NCBI RefSeq assembly: GCF_014645375.1
Contig: NZ_BMLT01000007.1
Location: forward strand, 248,001-312,000
Length of the DNA stretch: 64,000 nucleotides
Direction: 5' to 3'
Source: Marinobacterium nitratireducens
Lineage (GTDB): Bacteria; Pseudomonadota; Gammaproteobacteria; Pseudomonadales; Balneatricaceae
Position numbers and translations under genes: made by a program. A model generated the notes under the pieces. That model did no database searches. It was not told the DNA's origin and saw only the letters and a program-made list of their open reading frames with translations. This document shows positions 63,857-64,000 of the stretch, piece after piece. Numbering within the stretch: the stretch's first letter is position 1; every line of letters starts with the position of its first letter.

Positions 63857-64000
63857 TTAGCCCTTCTTCAGCAGCCACTCGTGATCGGGATCGTTATGGA
63901 AGATCCAGGTGCGTTCGGGGCCCGCCATGACGTTGAGGTAGTAGAGGTCGTAGCCGTGCGGTGCGCCGACCGGATGGTAACCTTCGGGGACCATCACCAC
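63857..64000 (-). CDS. iolB: 5-deoxy-glucuronate isomerase (IolB), 3' end only
   Basis: The last 47 codons of a gene that enters from the right edge. PEGYHPVGAPHGYDLYYLNV, MAGPERTWIFHNDPDHEW and the short Lys-rich end match the IolB C-terminus, a cupin-fold isomerase that turns 5-deoxy-glucuronate into 5-dehydro-2-deoxy-gluconate. The His of YHPVGAPHG is part of the metal-site region. It shows that the inositol cluster continues beyond the window, where iolC is to be expected. Confidence 0.92.
   Translation of the reverse strand: MVMVPEGYHPVGAPHGYDLYYLNVMAGPERTWIFHNDPDHEWLLKKG

Overview
The window is a carbohydrate-catabolism island, centred on inositol and related cyclitols or sugars, from a moderately GC-rich Gram-negative bacterium. 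The gene types (TAXI-type fused TRAP transporter, type II NADH dehydrogenase, RpiR-controlled iol genes, an outer-membrane porin, IS1182/IS5/IS1111/IS6 elements) suggest a marine gammaproteobacterium of the Halomonas/Marinobacter/Marinobacterium kind. That placement is an inference; there is no rRNA or other phylogenetic marker.

Left part (1-20.7 kb): a tightly packed minus-strand operon runs from iolD (8152) through iolE, a short-chain dehydrogenase, a TIM-barrel isomerase, a Gfo/Idh/MocA oxidoreductase and a periplasmic sugar-binding protein to iolG (58). It is followed upstream by an RpiR-type regulator, another Gfo/Idh oxidoreductase, and a D-2-hydroxyacid dehydrogenase / HpcH aldolase / aldehyde dehydrogenase set. 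Plus-strand iolA, a further Gfo/Idh gene and an RbsA/RbsC-type ABC transporter follow. A repeated box, TTGCAA-N6-TTGCAA, usually in pairs about 30 bp apart, lies in front of these units and is the likely RpiR operator.

Middle (20.7-37.9 kb): a mosaic of mobile-element scars. There is an IS1182-type element with a nonsense-mutated transposase inside a duplicated terminator, a broken mazEF pair, ndh, a tartronate-semialdehyde-reductase-like gene, a TSUP permease, an orphan sugar-binding protein, a decayed IS5 copy next to a decayed pntB fragment, a complete polyol-type ABC transporter with its alcohol dehydrogenase and AraC regulator, and a 0.4 kb internally deleted IS1111-type element.

Right part (37.9-64 kb): a two-component system with its own binding protein plus a TAXI-TRAP transporter; a LacI-controlled unit (Gfo/Idh, TIM-barrel isomerase, binding protein, Gfo/Idh) with three palindromic LacI operators; an AraC-controlled minus-strand operon (IolE-like protein and three Gfo/Idh enzymes, the last being a second IolG) cut off by an IS6 remnant; a membrane-bound sensor nucleotide cyclase facing a lipoprotein sugar-binding protein; another orphan binding protein; a LacI regulator beside a LacI fragment; a porin; and the 3' end of iolB at the edge.

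The most striking property is gene-family expansion: nine Gfo/Idh/MocA oxidoreductases, four TIM-barrel isomerase/dehydratases and seven periplasmic binding proteins (eight with the TAXI protein) in 64 kb, sorted into modules each with its own regulator. The modules look like alternative front ends (oxidise, then isomerise or dehydrate) feeding the iolD/iolB/iolA trunk. iolC (5-dehydro-2-deoxygluconokinase) is not in the window. Substrates other than inositol are not determined by the sequence.
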